Shown: positions 26,084 through 36,744, counted from the first letter of the stretch. The stretch is DNA of 64,000 nucleotides from Psoroptes ovis (GCA_002943765.1 PQWQ01000004.1:2976001-3040000); one strand, 5' to 3'. Notes: generated from the sequence alone by a model not told the origin. Numbers and translations: made by a program.

Positions 26084-27744
26084 TAATCAGAGAAAAAATT
26101 TAAAAAAAAAATAAAAATCATTGTACAATGTGTGTGTTTGCGTGTGTGTGATGAATTCCTTGATATATCAAAAATATATTTCTATATATTCTTGAAAAAT
26201 TATATCATTAATTAATCTAAAATTTAAATTATTAAATTCAAAAGAAATTATTTATATATAAAAAAAAATTCAATATTCTATCTATGAATTGAAGAATATG
26301 AAATAATTGAATAACAATTAATAATTTATAACTGAAAAATTTTAATCAATTTTCTTTTTTTCGCTGCCAATATCAAAACATTTCATACGATTCACACTTT
26401 GCATTTAATCGACACAAAAAAAAATACACCCGAAAAATCATTTGAAACATATTTAAACCCATTCATTTCTCTTTTTTTTTTTAAATCAATAATGATGACC
26501 ATTTTAAAAATTAATTGATTAATTATTCTAGAATTTTAAACAAGTTTGCTATTATTAAAAATATATATATTTATATAAATATTCATTAAAAAATTAATTC
26601 AAAAAAAAAATTCATAAAATTTCAATTCAAATTTTTCTAAATCTATCATTTACATCGAAAAGATGTATCCACATGTGCATAATGCTCGTGTGCAATAAAT
26701 GCTTTATAAAATCAATTCAATCGATTATTGCACAATTGGCACGCATATAAATACAATAGATATTTATTTATTTATTTCATTCACATGTTATGTGATATTA
26801 TGAAGATGATGAAAAAAAAAATTTTTTCATCATCTCTCACGATAAAAATGATAATCAGAATAATTTAAAAAAAAACCAAACATCGAAGAATTTGTAGAAT
26901 TTCAAATTAAATTAATCGATAATCATTAATTGATAATTTGTTTTTGTTCGCTTTATTATTTGAGAGACATTGACAAGCAATGATACAGATTAACAAATAC
27001 ACACACATTTAAAAAAATGACAAATATCATATAACATGAAGAATGACTAGCAAAATACACGTATTGATACGTCTAATACGTGAGAATGGTCAGGTACAAA
27101 AAATGAATTGATAGATAAGAAATAGTAATGATAAATATTAGTAAGGATAAAGAAGAAGTTAAAATACAAAATACAGATAATACAAAACGAAACAACACAA
27201 AATTCATAGATGGAATATGAATATTTATATAAATAATATTTATCATTGTTGTTGCTGTTGTTGTTGTTGTTTTTATCAAATGAAAAATAATGAATAAATT
27301 TTTTTTTAAAAATAAAAATTGAAATCAATCAAATCGATTCGAATCTGAATTTAATTCTCAATATTCGTTTGATTATTATTCAATTGCTAAACTATTGCCA
27401 AACGATGCTTTTTTGTTTTTGTTGATGCTAAGCGAAAGCAGCTTCTGATTAATTTCATTGATTATTTTTAATGGAAATTTACCATTGAAATTTTCAGCTT
27501 CAATTTGGGTTCCAATTTTATTTTAATTATTGTCCTTTGTTCTATTTTCCTTGTTCCTTTTATCATCCTTTAAATTAATCTTTTTCATTTTATACCATAA
27601 AATATATTTAATTTTTCATAGATGTCCATCACTGAATTGGCTGAACAACAAAATAATCAATTCTATGAGATGCAAGATCGTACTATTCGTGAGAAAAAAG
27701 CTAATCTACCATTCGAAACACGACGATCATTGGATTTTTCTTGA
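22770..27744 (+). CDS. Candidate two-exon small protein (64 aa), unrecognised
   Basis: Exon 1, 22770-22841, encodes 24 residues (MLSGDHQMTRLF...) and ends at a good donor (AGC|GTAAGA). Exon 2, 27622-27744, follows acceptor TTTTCATAG, starts MSITELAEQQNNQF and ends RRSLDFS before TGA. Both are phase 0, so the joined product is 64 residues. It is polar, helix-prone and has no signal peptide. Exon 2 alone also begins with ATG and could be a 40-residue product. PMCA exon 25157-26083 lies inside the intron on the same strand, so the genes would be interleaved. Exon 1 could alternatively splice to 25157 (same phase). No family was recognised. Codon content looks non-random, but the model rests on splice sites only. 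Confidence 0.4.
22842..25156. other. Gene-free AT-rich stretch
   Basis: Intronic sequence with GT repeats near 23335 and 24000 and a CA repeat at 24501-24529. No supported exon. Confidence 0.45.
24501..24529. repeat. (CA)n microsatellite
   Basis: About fourteen uninterrupted CA units inside the last PMCA intron. Confidence 0.9.
25157..26083 (+). CDS. PMCA: PMCA alternative C-terminal exon (a-like calmodulin-binding end)
   Basis: Acceptor AATAATAG precedes 25157, again phase 0 to the exon 11 donor, about 20 kb downstream of it. The exon begins IRVVNAFRSGIDRK, the hallmark of the PMCA calmodulin-binding helix, followed by ILRRAAAMKSLSMD. It encodes 308 residues to TAA at 26081-26083. The later part is low-complexity: His run (about 25375-25420), Asn run (25665-25700), Gln run (25820-25850), Ser run (25935-25980) and Ala run (26010-26035). 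It ends LETPV, a class I PDZ-ligand-like terminus. It cannot be a separate gene start because the helix is only meaningful fused to exon 11. Confidence 0.82.
   Translation: MRVVNAFRSGIDRKVPSPILRRAAAMKSLSMDAGSYGSYSNLFPSSTSSTGFGRGGPITTTVTKPIHQQSNISHHHHHHYHHHQHHHPQQQQLSSAAATSTNDVKPRLPKSAESTDLDGLQDDQIEALLRSETEQALEGDMMDEFDDKTDNSLNTVVYANKTKSNDIIVNNNNNNNNDNNDNINQSQQQSQQSDKINNDTLNSVHSHTTMPPSKSLDSHHHQQQQQQQQQQQNLHHSQTSDGLASSTTNKLSLLSQSQQPSSSSSSSASSSSSSSQQQQQSSTHAAAAAAAAAATTNAASSSSLETPV
26084..27621. other. PMCA 3' UTR and flank
   Basis: AT-rich sequence after the last PMCA stop, with AATAAA-like hexamers (for example near 26695). No supported coding region other than the exon starting at 27622. Confidence 0.45.
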
Positions 27745-29992
27745 AGATTGGCCTATTAAATCACCTATTAAATTATTGAATTGAATGAATGGAAAAAACA
27801 AAAAACAACATTGATCGTAAAGAGATTTTTGAAAAACATAAATGGTTTTAATGATCCAAAAATTAAAATCAACCATATTAATCATGTCAATTAAATCAAC
27901 CAAAATCAAAGAATCATTCAAATATAAATTCTAGTCAGCTATTCGATTTGTTTCATTGACTTCAATCGATCAATTAGTAACTGATCGATTATTTCATTTT
28001 TTTTCTCGGTTATTCATCAAACATTTTCATTTGTTCATTTCAAAAACAATTGTTCATTCATTAAAAGCAATTCATTCAATTCTTACACATTACAAAAATA
28101 TAAATACAAATATTGTTTGTTTCATTCATTCATTCATTCATCCATTGTAACATCTCCTAATTGGAAAATGGTGCATTATTAAATTATTCATTGAATTAAA
28201 TTATCATACATTTTGATTATTCATTTCCAAAAATAAAAAAAAAGAAAAAAACCAAAACAACAAAAAAACAAATTTTAATCAATTAAATTTCTATGCATAA
28301 AAATTAATGATTAAATTTTTTTTGTGTTAATGATTTACGATTAACAATTAGTTTCAATAATCAACACTGTAGTAAATACAATCGAGAATATACTGGATAC
28401 ATTGACTCATATTTATTCGATACAATTTGACAAATTGAAAAAAAATAAAAATAAAAAATAATAATTCAATGTTTATATTTGAAAACTGAAATTTAACAGG
28501 AAAAAAAACCAAACAAAACAAAACAAAACAATACATATTACTATTATTATTATTATAATTTATGATTTTTGACAAAAAAAAATTGAAAGTTTTAGAAAGA
28601 AAATAAAATTCTCCCATACATTGATTCATATCGAAAATATTCATTATTAATCATTAATAATTATTATTTAAAAATTTAAATAATAAAAAAAAATCGCTCT
28701 TCATCTTCTTATATATGCTTTTCCAATGACACCCTTTACTATGGTGATGAGGTGGCTAATTTTTGAGTAAAATTAAAAATCACCACATAGTCAAGTTTAA
28801 ACATGAATCAAGTGTCATCGATTTAAACAAAAACAATCTGCATCAATTGAATGTACAATGTTTTTATATGAAATCAAATGAATGCGGAAATTTCTAGAAA
28901 TTTACAGAAAACAAAGAAATGGAATTGTAAAGGAATAGGTGAAGCACGTGGAACTTTCTGTGGTTTTCAGGAAGATTTCTCCCAAACAATCTTTCCAGAA
29001 ATTTCTCTAACAATCTTGAGATTTCACGACAATCATCCATTTAATTAGAAAAATGTATTTTAATTGCGATGTGGCGGGTTTTATTTTTTATTTGTGTATT
29101 GATCGATTCGCTCGATTTATTCATCATGCTTCAAAAATTCATGGAGATCTAAAAAATTTAAATTTAAATTTATAGTCTTTGGAAATTTTTGAAAAATTCT
29201 CATTACAAATACATTTTAAAGAAGGACGTAGAAATTCTCTTAGAAAATACATTGGCTCACATTGAAAATCAATTGAAAAGTTTTATTTTTCATAGAAAAT
29301 GCATTACAAAACACCTCTAACATTATCGGGCAATTCGCAAAAATTTGAGGCAATGTTTGAAGTAATATTACGTCAGCTGCGTTCGGCAGTGTTAAATTTC
29401 GAAGCGTAATACTACGTCACCAGCGTTTCAAACAAATTTGCTTATTGTAGCCGGCCAAAATTTATTAGTTATGCATGATGTAGCCGGTATTCAATAAACT
29501 CTAGGTGTAAAATGACGTATTAATACGTTTAAAACTGTTTTTTGTCTGCACGTCAAAACGTATTGGTTCGTTACCGGCTTCCATTTTAAATTTATGATAC
29601 ATTAAAAAACTGCCGTAGGCTCCATCCAAAATCCAATACTGTTGAATGCCGGAGAAAAATCAAAAAAAATCTAAGGCTATAGCCTTTGGAAATTTTTAAT
29701 TATGCTTAAGCCAAGCAAAACGTACCATTTGTCCTTGATCAATTATCATTTTTCGTGTGTAATCAAAATAATAACAATTGAGATTTTAGATGAAAATAAA
29801 AAAGACGTAAACACTTGAGAATATTTCAATTTTCATTTTCATTTTTTTTCTCTTATAAATTGACAATTATCATCTAGACAATATTTTATATAAAGATTTT
29901 CATTGAAATTTTAGCTTCATCATTGATTAAATATTTTTCCATTGACGATAATAAAAATCAAACATAATAAAATAAAAAGTGAAAACATAACG
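27745..29992. other. Intergenic region upstream of the cystatin gene
   Basis: Contains an imperfect hairpin at about 28729-28821 and a less AT-rich island at about 29040-29720 with a duplicated TACGTCA-type motif. A TATA-like element (TTTATATAAAG) lies at about 29884-29894, roughly 100 bp before the cystatin ATG, and is a plausible core promoter. Confidence 0.4.
28729..28821. mobile_element. Possible MITE-like imperfect inverted repeat
   Basis: Outer ends CAATGACAC and GTGTCATCG are near-complementary, and inner segments ACTATGGTGAT and ATCACCACATAGT pair again. About 93 bp. No target duplication was established, so this is tentative. Confidence 0.3.
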
Positions 29993-30418
29993 ATGGCAAA
30001 ATTAATATTAAATTCATCATTATTCTTCATTAAATGTTCATTTATTTTGATATCATTGTTTTTGGTTGAAATATTTGCAAAACATCATAATGTTGGTGAA
30101 TATCATCAAATAGATGCAAATAATATTTATCTATTGGAATCATTGAAACGTGTTGAACCACAAATGGTTTATTTAATTAAATCAGATTTTGTACATCGTA
30201 TCAAAAGAGTATTGAAAGCTGAATATCAAGTAGTATCTGGCGTGAAATATCGTACTACGATTGAATTTGCTGAAACCGATTGTCTAAAAGCTCAACGTCC
30301 AAAAATAGATTCATGCAAATTGTTGGATGGTAGAAAATTAATTTGTCATGCCGTTACATATCATCAAATGTGGGAATTGATGCGTGATTTTATTATTGAA
30401 TTTTCTTGTGATTCATAA
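29993..30418 (+). CDS. Secreted cystatin (cysteine protease inhibitor)
   Basis: Predicted type 2 cystatin of 141 residues, an inhibitor of papain-like (C1) cysteine proteases acting outside the cell or in endolysosomes. Residues 1-29 form a hydrophobic signal peptide. A Gly follows near the mature N-terminus (Gly35). The central loop QVVSG (79-83) matches QxVxG and is followed by KYRTTIEF, a cystatin beta strand. Trp127 may serve the second inhibitory hairpin. Four cysteines (97, 108, 118, 139) fit the two conserved disulphides. ATG 29993 was chosen because it precedes the signal peptide; the longer open frame begins with a non-ATG codon. The gene is a single exon. Nearest neighbours are the small-gene cluster to the right, with no evident functional tie. 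Confidence 0.85.
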   Translation: MAKLILNSSLFFIKCSFILISLFLVEIFAKHHNVGEYHQIDANNIYLLESLKRVEPQMVYLIKSDFVHRIKRVLKAEYQVVSGVKYRTTIEFAETDCLKAQRPKIDSCKLLDGRKLICHAVTYHQMWELMRDFIIEFSCDS

Positions 30419-31830
30419 ATATCTGATTGAATTGAATTTGTCTTTGCATGTTTTTTCTTGGACTTGTCAAACGATTTGATGAAAAAATTTTGTAAAAAAA
30501 GAATTTTTGGTTAAACACATTCATGCACATGCCAACTCATTCATAAACATTAATGTTGTTTGAATTAAATAAAATTTTCAATTTCATAAACAAAATAATT
30601 TTTAAAAAATTTTTAATATAAAAATAAAAATGTTTTATGCGATCACCAACTCAGATTCTAATCTCGAATAATGAATGACGAAATTTGAGCATTAATTTTT
30701 CCGAACGACCTATTTAGTGATGTGCAATATTAATTAAATTTTGTTTGTTGCAAAGCGCATCATATTTTAATTGCAATTTTAGTGATTAAATTTGAGCGCA
30801 TGTTTTCAATAATTTAACCCTTAGAATTCGAGGCATTTACAGCGCAAGCGAGGCAGCAGCTCGACGATTTTTCACACTAATGTAAAATGGTGACTGAGGG
30901 GCGCCTATCGAGTGGCTGCTTTACATTTTATGCTGAGTGATGCTCACCGCTCGAGTTTTAAAGGGTTAATTAGTTTTGTTTTATTCAACTCCTCAGATTG
31001 GCGTAATATGACGCCTTTTATTGAAAATAGAGCTTTGGCTATATGTAAGAAAGTAGGATGCATCATAAACGGATCACGTCGAAGAGATGAGCAAAATGAA
31101 ATGAAATAAAATGACGGAGTAAAAAAAATTAGAAGAAACGATTCAATAATAATCATATTCAACAATCATTCAATTGTATTGATTAACAATGGATAGACAT
31201 CTATTCAAAAGTAATGATATTGATAAATTGGATATTATGGAGAATTTGATCAAATTTCATTCAAAAAAATAGACATGATTAGTCAAAATATACTGCTATA
31301 AATTCAAAAATTTAAACAGAAACACATTAACAAACAGATATAAAGTGTAGAGGATGATCAGTTTTCTGCTTATGGCAAAAAAAATTAACAGGTACAACAA
31401 TCACAGATATGAAAAATTCTGCAGGAAAAATTCAATTTCTTGCTTGTGACAAGTCCAATTTTCAATTTTTTTTCAAACAAGTCAGCTGGTCATTGATCGC
31501 AATTGAACAAAGAAACAAAAAATGTTTAATTTTTATTAATTAAATGTGTACTTGGATTGATGACCAGGAAAAGAGTCATAATACAGCATTGAAAATTAAT
31601 TAAACATGTGAATCATTAAACTGACATCATATAAAAATGTATAATTTGTATAATGTGTGCGAATCATGAATAGTATATATTGTGTGACAATTATGGAAAA
31701 TTCACAATGATTAAAAGTGAAAACAATGGATATATTCAATCGATGTTTATGTAAATGTCTGTGATGGAATGTATGACTATTGTTCATTATTACATCGGTG
31801 TGGTGTCAACATTTGAATTAATTAATTTAA
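30419..31830. other. Intergenic, with repeat remnants
   Basis: Between cystatin and gene A1. The stretch 30720-31060, minus a piggyBac-like MITE, resembles 32985-33150 (shared GAGCGCATGTTTT and GACGCCTTTTATTG motifs). The part 31600-31830 resembles, in reverse complement, the 3' flank of gene A3 (43805-44160). Open frames over the MITE are not credible genes. Confidence 0.5.
30814..30969 (-). mobile_element. piggyBac-like MITE, copy 1
   Basis: About 150-bp element bounded by TTAA on both sides, with ends CCCTT... and ...AAGGG and a subterminal ACTCGAG motif in both ends. It is in the opposite orientation to the copies at 38034 and 52913, which it matches along its length. TTAA target duplication with CCC/GGG ends is typical of the piggyBac superfamily. 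It is non-coding, so it would depend on a transposase elsewhere. Confidence 0.75.
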
Positions 31831-32229
31831 TTAATTTGAATCACCAAAGATTCGGTTCAAGAAATTTATGAAATGGTGGGTACCGAAAAATGCCAATGCA
31901 CGATCTCGAAATTCACAAAATTCTGGAGTTTCCAAATTTTGGTGATACATAATTTGGTCCACCAACAAATTGGCTGGCAAAATTTTATCATCAACCTCAG
32001 AAACGATGATTCGTAATTCTTCATGATCAAATCGGGCAGCGATGTTTTTTTTCATGTAAAATTTTATGGTCAATGATTTTATTTCAAAAAAATACTCTTT
32101 CATTTTGTTGCCATCTTCTACAGGCGAACTAATAATTGTTTCAATTCTTCTAACAAATTCTTGTACTTTTTGCACGATTTCGTCAATTTTTGCACCGATT
32201 TGACGGATCTCTACAGATAAAACAACCAT
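31831..32229 (-). CDS. Small helical protein, family A, copy A1 (132 aa)
   Basis: Single-exon gene, product unrecognised. No signal peptide or membrane segment; long amphipathic helical stretches are expected. It shares with A2 and A3 a middle block of the form IKxLTxKFxxKKxI followed by EEL..IV..V..KILxAN.L and an acidic LE.xEF..FRD segment. Its 3' flank matches that of A3. It is divergent from B1, with about 310 bp between the ATGs. The frame is intact and similarity to two other copies argues that it is a real gene. No function can be assigned. Confidence 0.65.
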   Translation of the reverse strand: MVVLSVEIRQIGAKIDEIVQKVQEFVRRIETIISSPVEDGNKMKEYFFEIKSLTIKFYMKKNIAARFDHEELRIIVSEVDDKILPANLLVDQIMYHQNLETPEFCEFRDRALAFFGTHHFINFLNRIFGDSN

Positions 32230-32541
32230 TTTTTTGATTATTCTTTTTTGATTACTGAAACAAAATAAAAATCAATTTTAATAAATATTAAAAATTATAA
32301 TGTAAACACATTACAAACATGTGACTTTATAACACAATGAAATATTCATATAAAAATTTTTTCATCAAAGACCCGAAAGATGGAGTAGAGTAAAAATTGT
32401 AAATAAAAAAATTATAAACAATTACAAACACATGTTCTCTATTATAACTTTGTTTATTTTTACAATAATCACAACAATAATCCAAATAATTGAATAAATC
32501 AACGATCTTCAACATTGACTTAGCAAAAGTGAATATCGAAA
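32230..32541. promoter_or_regulatory. Divergent A1/B1 promoter region
   Basis: 312 bp between the two start codons, transcribed outward both ways. The B1-proximal 140 bp resembles the flank of B2 and the pseudogene B3 (TATAACTTTGTTTAT... and AATTGAATAAATCAA), so it likely carries the family B promoter or 5' UTR. Confidence 0.45.
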
Positions 32542-32871
32542 ATGGATCAACATCATCGATCGAGACATGAATTATTTTTATTTCTTTTCGAGATTTTCAA
32601 TCGACTTAATCATATATCGCAAGAAGTGCATTTAATGATAATGAGCCTTCTAAATCCAAGGAATCCATATTTTTGGCCTGAATTTTTTAGTTTTTATATT
32701 GAAATACAAATCATAGAATTTATTATTGCAACGTTGCGGCCACATATTGACCAATATGCAAATTATTTCCATTTCATCATCCAATTAATCGATAACTGTT
32801 TGGAGGATATTCGCCGAGCAACAAGAACGATCAGCCGTTTTTATGGAGATCCATTATTTTTAAATTTTTAA
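32542..32871 (+). CDS. Small helical protein, family B, copy B1 (109 aa)
   Basis: Single exon, product unrecognised. The N-terminus is rich in Phe/Leu (LFLFLFEIF), but no typical signal peptide is seen because charged residues precede it (HHRSRHE). The C-terminal part resembles B2: IDQYAN versus IAQYGE, and IRRATRTISRFYG versus LRLTIRAISRSYG. Similarity to B2 extends into the 5' flank, which supports a real gene. B1 is the more divergent member. Function unknown. Confidence 0.6.
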   Translation: MDQHHRSRHELFLFLFEIFNRLNHISQEVHLMIMSLLNPRNPYFWPEFFSFYIEIQIIEFIIATLRPHIDQYANYFHFIIQLIDNCLEDIRRATRTISRFYGDPLFLNF

Positions 32872-33340
32872 TTTTTCTGTATAAAAATCGCTTCAAATTT
32901 GTCTGATAATATTTTTTGAATAAATTTCAAATTTTTTTATTAAATAAAAATTATAAACAATAAATTTTTGTCAATGATTTTACAATTTTAATCAAAATTT
33001 TGTTTATTGCAAAACGCATCAATCTTTTCAATTCAATTTCTATGATTATATTCGAGCGCATGTTTTGAATTATATTTTTATCATATTTCACTCCTTTAAT
33101 TGACGTGATATATGACGCCTTTTATTGAAAATAGAGCATTGGTTGTATCAAAAAAAAAGTATTATGAATCATAGAGAAATCATATATCGAAGTACAAAAA
33201 AAAAATTTAAAATAAACAATCAAACAATTATCATAATTAAAAATTCATTAAAATTTCTTCATACAAATCGGATAAACATTTATTCAAAAATAATCAAATT
33301 TATAAATAAAACATTGTAAAATCAAACATTAAATCAAATT

Positions 33341-33736
33341 TCAATCAAAAAAATTTAAATCGCAATCATTCATAGTAATATTTAAAAGAACAGCTTCGTC
33401 ACGCATTATAACATATTCATCTGATTCCAATTTTTCATCATAAATAAGATGATACATTAATGAATTTGCCGTAAGCATTTTTTGGCTGACAATGCCAATG
33501 ATACTCTTCAATTCTTCTCGAGTACAACAAATCTCTTTTTTCTCGTTAAATTTTGCGATCAATGTCTTTATTTTACAATAAAAATCGATCATCTTTCGTC
33601 CATATTCAGCCAATTTAGATGAACCACTTTTTGTTGCATCAATCATTGCTTTCAATTGTGTTACTTGTCTTAGCAAGTCGTCTAAATCTTCACCTAATTT
33701 ACGAATCATTTGGCATGTAATAACCATGGTTTCCAT
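33341..33736 (-). CDS. Small helical protein, family A, copy A2 (131 aa)
   Basis: Single exon, product unrecognised, the most divergent family A member. It keeps IKTLIAKFNEKKEI, a following REELKSIIGIV...KMLTANSL block and LESDEYVIMRDEAV, all aligning with A1 and A3. It has a Cys pair (ICC) absent from the others. Its 5' flank (about 33780-33900, reverse complement) matches the 5' flank of A3 (AATAGTGCAG.GCTACATCAAC). No signal peptide. Function unknown. Confidence 0.6.
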   Translation of the reverse strand: METMVITCQMIRKLGEDLDDLLRQVTQLKAMIDATKSGSSKLAEYGRKMIDFYCKIKTLIAKFNEKKEICCTREELKSIIGIVSQKMLTANSLMYHLIYDEKLESDEYVIMRDEAVLLNITMNDCDLNFFD

Positions 33737-33887
33737 TTTTTTTAATAATAAAATTCAACCAAAAATAATTTCGATTTGAATTGTTTGATAGGATTACAAG
33801 TTTGAATGTAAACAATCTATGTGTGATTATGTGAATGTTTCAACAAAATCGAATGCTTAAGGTTGATGTAGCTCTGCACTATTAGAT

Positions 33888-34021
33888 CCTAGTTTCTCAA
33901 ACTATGCATGATAAACTCGGATGGTATAAACTGTTTTTTTTTTTTTTTTTTTTTTGAATAGAGTTGTTGATAGAAATTTGAGAATGGGGTTACGAGTAAA
34001 AAAAGATTAAGAACTACTGTG
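33888..34021. mobile_element. Possible hAT-like MITE
   Basis: The right end, read on the minus strand, is CAGTAGTTCTTAATC, and the left side shows CTAGTTTCTCAAACTATGC. Both resemble hAT-type terminal repeats (CAGTGnTTCTCAAAC). A poly-T run lies in the middle. No clean 8-bp target duplication was found, so the call is tentative. Confidence 0.3.
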
Positions 34022-34434
34022 ATTGATGAAAAATGGTTTCCACACGTATATTTTCAAATCCTTTTACATTATTTTTGAGGATTTTTTTTAATCGATTCAA
34101 ATAAAAAAATGAATTTGAATTTAAATAAATCAATAATCTAAATTTAGAGAAAATAATTATCAACAAATTGATTGACTAATGATTTTATTTGATTAAAAAG
34201 AAATTTTTATTCTTTAAAAAAGCAGCAAAAATGGAAATGAATAAAAGATTCCATATTTTTTCATATATTTTTAATTACTTTATTAATCAATCAAATTTTT
34301 TTACAATCAATCATCAATTTAAATTCGATCATTTGTTTCAATACAAATGTTTAACAATGAACCTTTCGAAAAATGGCAATTTCATTCAAATATAACCATT
34401 TTTTGAATATATTATTTGACGATTGTTTGAAATT

Positions 34435-34735
34435 CAATGGTTGCCTTGACAAGTACTGTATTTGAAGAAATAGAAGAGATACAAATAAAATTACAGGTAT
34501 GAACAATCGTTTTGATTTTTTTATTTGCAAAGGTTGGCTTACAAGTAGTTTTTACAATATATTTGCAAAACATAGCATTGAAAAGTATTTGATTTTTATT
34601 GAAAAAAATGCACAAAATAATGTATAAGCACAAATGTATGCATTTGAGTTGTTAAGCGATAAACATCACGCAAAAAGGATGACATTTATGACATTTAAGG
34701 ATGACTATTTAATTGTAAAATTAATTTTGTAGCAC
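34435..34735 (+). repeat. Dispersed repeat R1, copy a
   Basis: About 300 bp shared with 39296-39672 on the same strand and, inverted, with 42190-42565 and 44150-44400. Landmarks are GCAAAGGTTGGCTTACAAG, AACATAGCATTGAA, CACAAATGTATGCATTTGAG and CACGCAAAAAGGATGA. No coding potential. Internal open frames in this copy and in copy b come from the repeat. Confidence 0.8.
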
Positions 34736-35095
34736 GATTGAATAAACATTTGAATTATGGAAAAAAATTTTATTTTTATTATTAAAAATGTGGAATCATT
34801 TTATAAAAATTATTGTTAATTTAACAATATTTGATTCATGAGAAAATTGACATGTAATTATATTTCAAAATTATAAAACTTTGAGGTGAAAAAAAATTCA
34901 ATGGAAAATCCGTAAGATGGAGCGCTCGATGGAAAAAAATTGTAAATAAAAAAAAATTATAAACAATAGTAATCATATGTTTTATAACTCTATTATAACT
35001 TTGTTTATGTTTACAATATCACAGTAATAATAATTCTAATAATTGAATAAATCAATCACATTCAACACATCAAATCATCAAAATAGATAACGAAT

Positions 35096-35437
35096 ATGAA
35101 TGAAGGAAATCTTCCATCTATCGATTATATATTTTGCGCTTGTTTCTCAATTTTCAGCCGCATTTGGTGTTTGATGTATCAAGCAAACTCAATTGTCATG
35201 GGTATCCGAGCTGGAAGAGATCAAGCACCTTATTCGCTTATCTTCAACATATACATTGAAATGGGGGTTCTACAATTTAAAATTACAACTGTGCGACAAC
35301 AGATCGCTCAATATGGAGAACTTGGCAATCAATTTGGAGATATCATGCGATCGATTGATTTTGGTTTTGGACAACTTCGTCTAACTATCAGAGCAATCAG
35401 TCGTTCTTATGGCTTAGGATTATTCATGAATGAGTAA
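35096..35437 (+). CDS. Small helical protein, family B, copy B2 (113 aa)
   Basis: Single exon, product unrecognised. It begins MNEGNLPSIDYIF and has a hydrophobic Cys-rich N-terminal third, then a helical region ending IRAISRSYGLGLFMNE. It is very similar to the pseudogene at 39933-40277, including 5' and 3' flanks, and more distantly similar to B1. It lies upstream of C1 on the same strand, 723 bp apart. Function unknown. A membrane-associated N-terminus is possible but not certain. Confidence 0.62.
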   Translation: MNEGNLPSIDYIFCACFSIFSRIWCLMYQANSIVMGIRAGRDQAPYSLIFNIYIEMGVLQFKITTVRQQIAQYGELGNQFGDIMRSIDFGFGQLRLTIRAISRSYGLGLFMNE

Positions 35438-36160
35438 TTTTTCTCATTTCAAATTAAAACAACTACATTCTTTTAATGATTCTCTGGATTTTTGATTTAA
35501 AAAAATTTTGTTTCCATTAAATTTTTGAATAATTCCACATTTCTTTTAATGAAAATAAAATATGTTTAATAAAGTCTAATATTCATTTATTGATTCATTT
35601 ATTTTTACAATTATCGAAATATTTATTTCGATTTACTCAATCACTCAATTTTTGCATTTGTTTGTCGTAAACAAATTTGTTTAATTGTTTTTGTCAATTT
35701 TTTTTCAAATTCATTCTTTATTAGAAAAATTTTTATTTTGAGCAAATTGAGCAGTGTTTGCTTATTTTTTCAATTCTTTTTTCTTATAAAAATCACTCAG
35801 ACTCCAATTCAAGCAATTCAATTGAATTCAATCAATATCACAATCAATATCAGGTATTTGTCTATTGTTAAATTCTTTCTAACATTCTTAATTATCATCA
35901 TTGAAATTTGAATATCTAACAAGTATTAAATTGATTAATTATTTTTTCTTCAAATTTGTTTCAAACCAATCAGACAAATCAGAATCACGTGAATCATATC
36001 ATATCATTTGAATCAATAAAGGTTTGAATAAAGGTATTTAATAATTTTCAATTTTTCCTCTCTTAATTTTTTCTCTTTTTTTCCTTTTGAAAATCAATCG
36101 AATCAATATTTCATGCATTGAATCTCAGTACATTGATAATATTCCTGAGAAAAATTTATT

Positions 36161-36517
36161 ATGGCCATTGATCCAAATGTAGATGAAAAAGTCCTTAGAT
36201 TACGTAGAATATTACTTGAATTAAATTTGCTGTCAGAGCGTATAATAAATCTGTGGGAGGATTTAAAAGCACGTGATTATGTAGGCCATTATATATTGTC
36301 GTTAATTATGGCAAGAATCAACAGCATAAGTAGTGAAGAAATAAATCTTTCAAGACAAACAGAAGAAGCTTATGCGCATTTCGGCAAAATCACCGATATC
36401 CCCGGCGATCTGTATAATCAGATTTCGATGGAACACGAAATAATTACCGAAAATATAAGAAATGTTCATCAATTAATTGATAATTTTGTAAACCAATTAA
36501 ATAGACAACATGGTTAA
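36161..36517 (+). CDS. Small helical protein, family C, copy C1 (118 aa)
   Basis: Single coding exon, product unrecognised. Highly charged and helix-rich: begins MAIDPNVDEKVLRLRRILLE, has an ITDIPGDLYNQ turn near the middle, and a helical end NVHQLIDNFVNQLNRQHG. No signal peptide or membrane segment. It is almost identical to C2 (41604-41960). A 5' UTR intron is possible (donor at 35854, acceptor ending at 36128), conserved in both copies. Function unknown. Two intact near-identical copies support a functional gene, though both come from a recent duplication. Confidence 0.65.
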   Translation: MAIDPNVDEKVLRLRRILLELNLLSERIINLWEDLKARDYVGHYILSLIMARINSISSEEINLSRQTEEAYAHFGKITDIPGDLYNQISMEHEIITENIRNVHQLIDNFVNQLNRQHG

Positions 36518-36744
36518 ATCATGTGAACGAAAAAACAAACAATGTGAATCAATGAAATTGTATAAATGTACATTTTGACAGATTATTATCAACAATGTAT
36601 GGTAGATTCATTTTCATTTCTTTGTAATTTTTATATATCATTAATTTGTATCAATAATTCTCCATTGGCTTAATTTTTAAAATGCCATATCATTTGAATA
36701 AAATTTTCATCGTTTATTAATTATTTTTCATATTAGCTTCAATT

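Noticed and set aside
25861..26121. Antisense Asp/Ala/Cys-rich frame
   Set aside because: Antisense shadow of Ser, Gln and Ala triplet runs in the PMCA exon.
30912..31165. Short open frames on both strands over the first MITE and its flank
   Set aside because: They run through a non-coding piggyBac-like repeat and have no family similarity.
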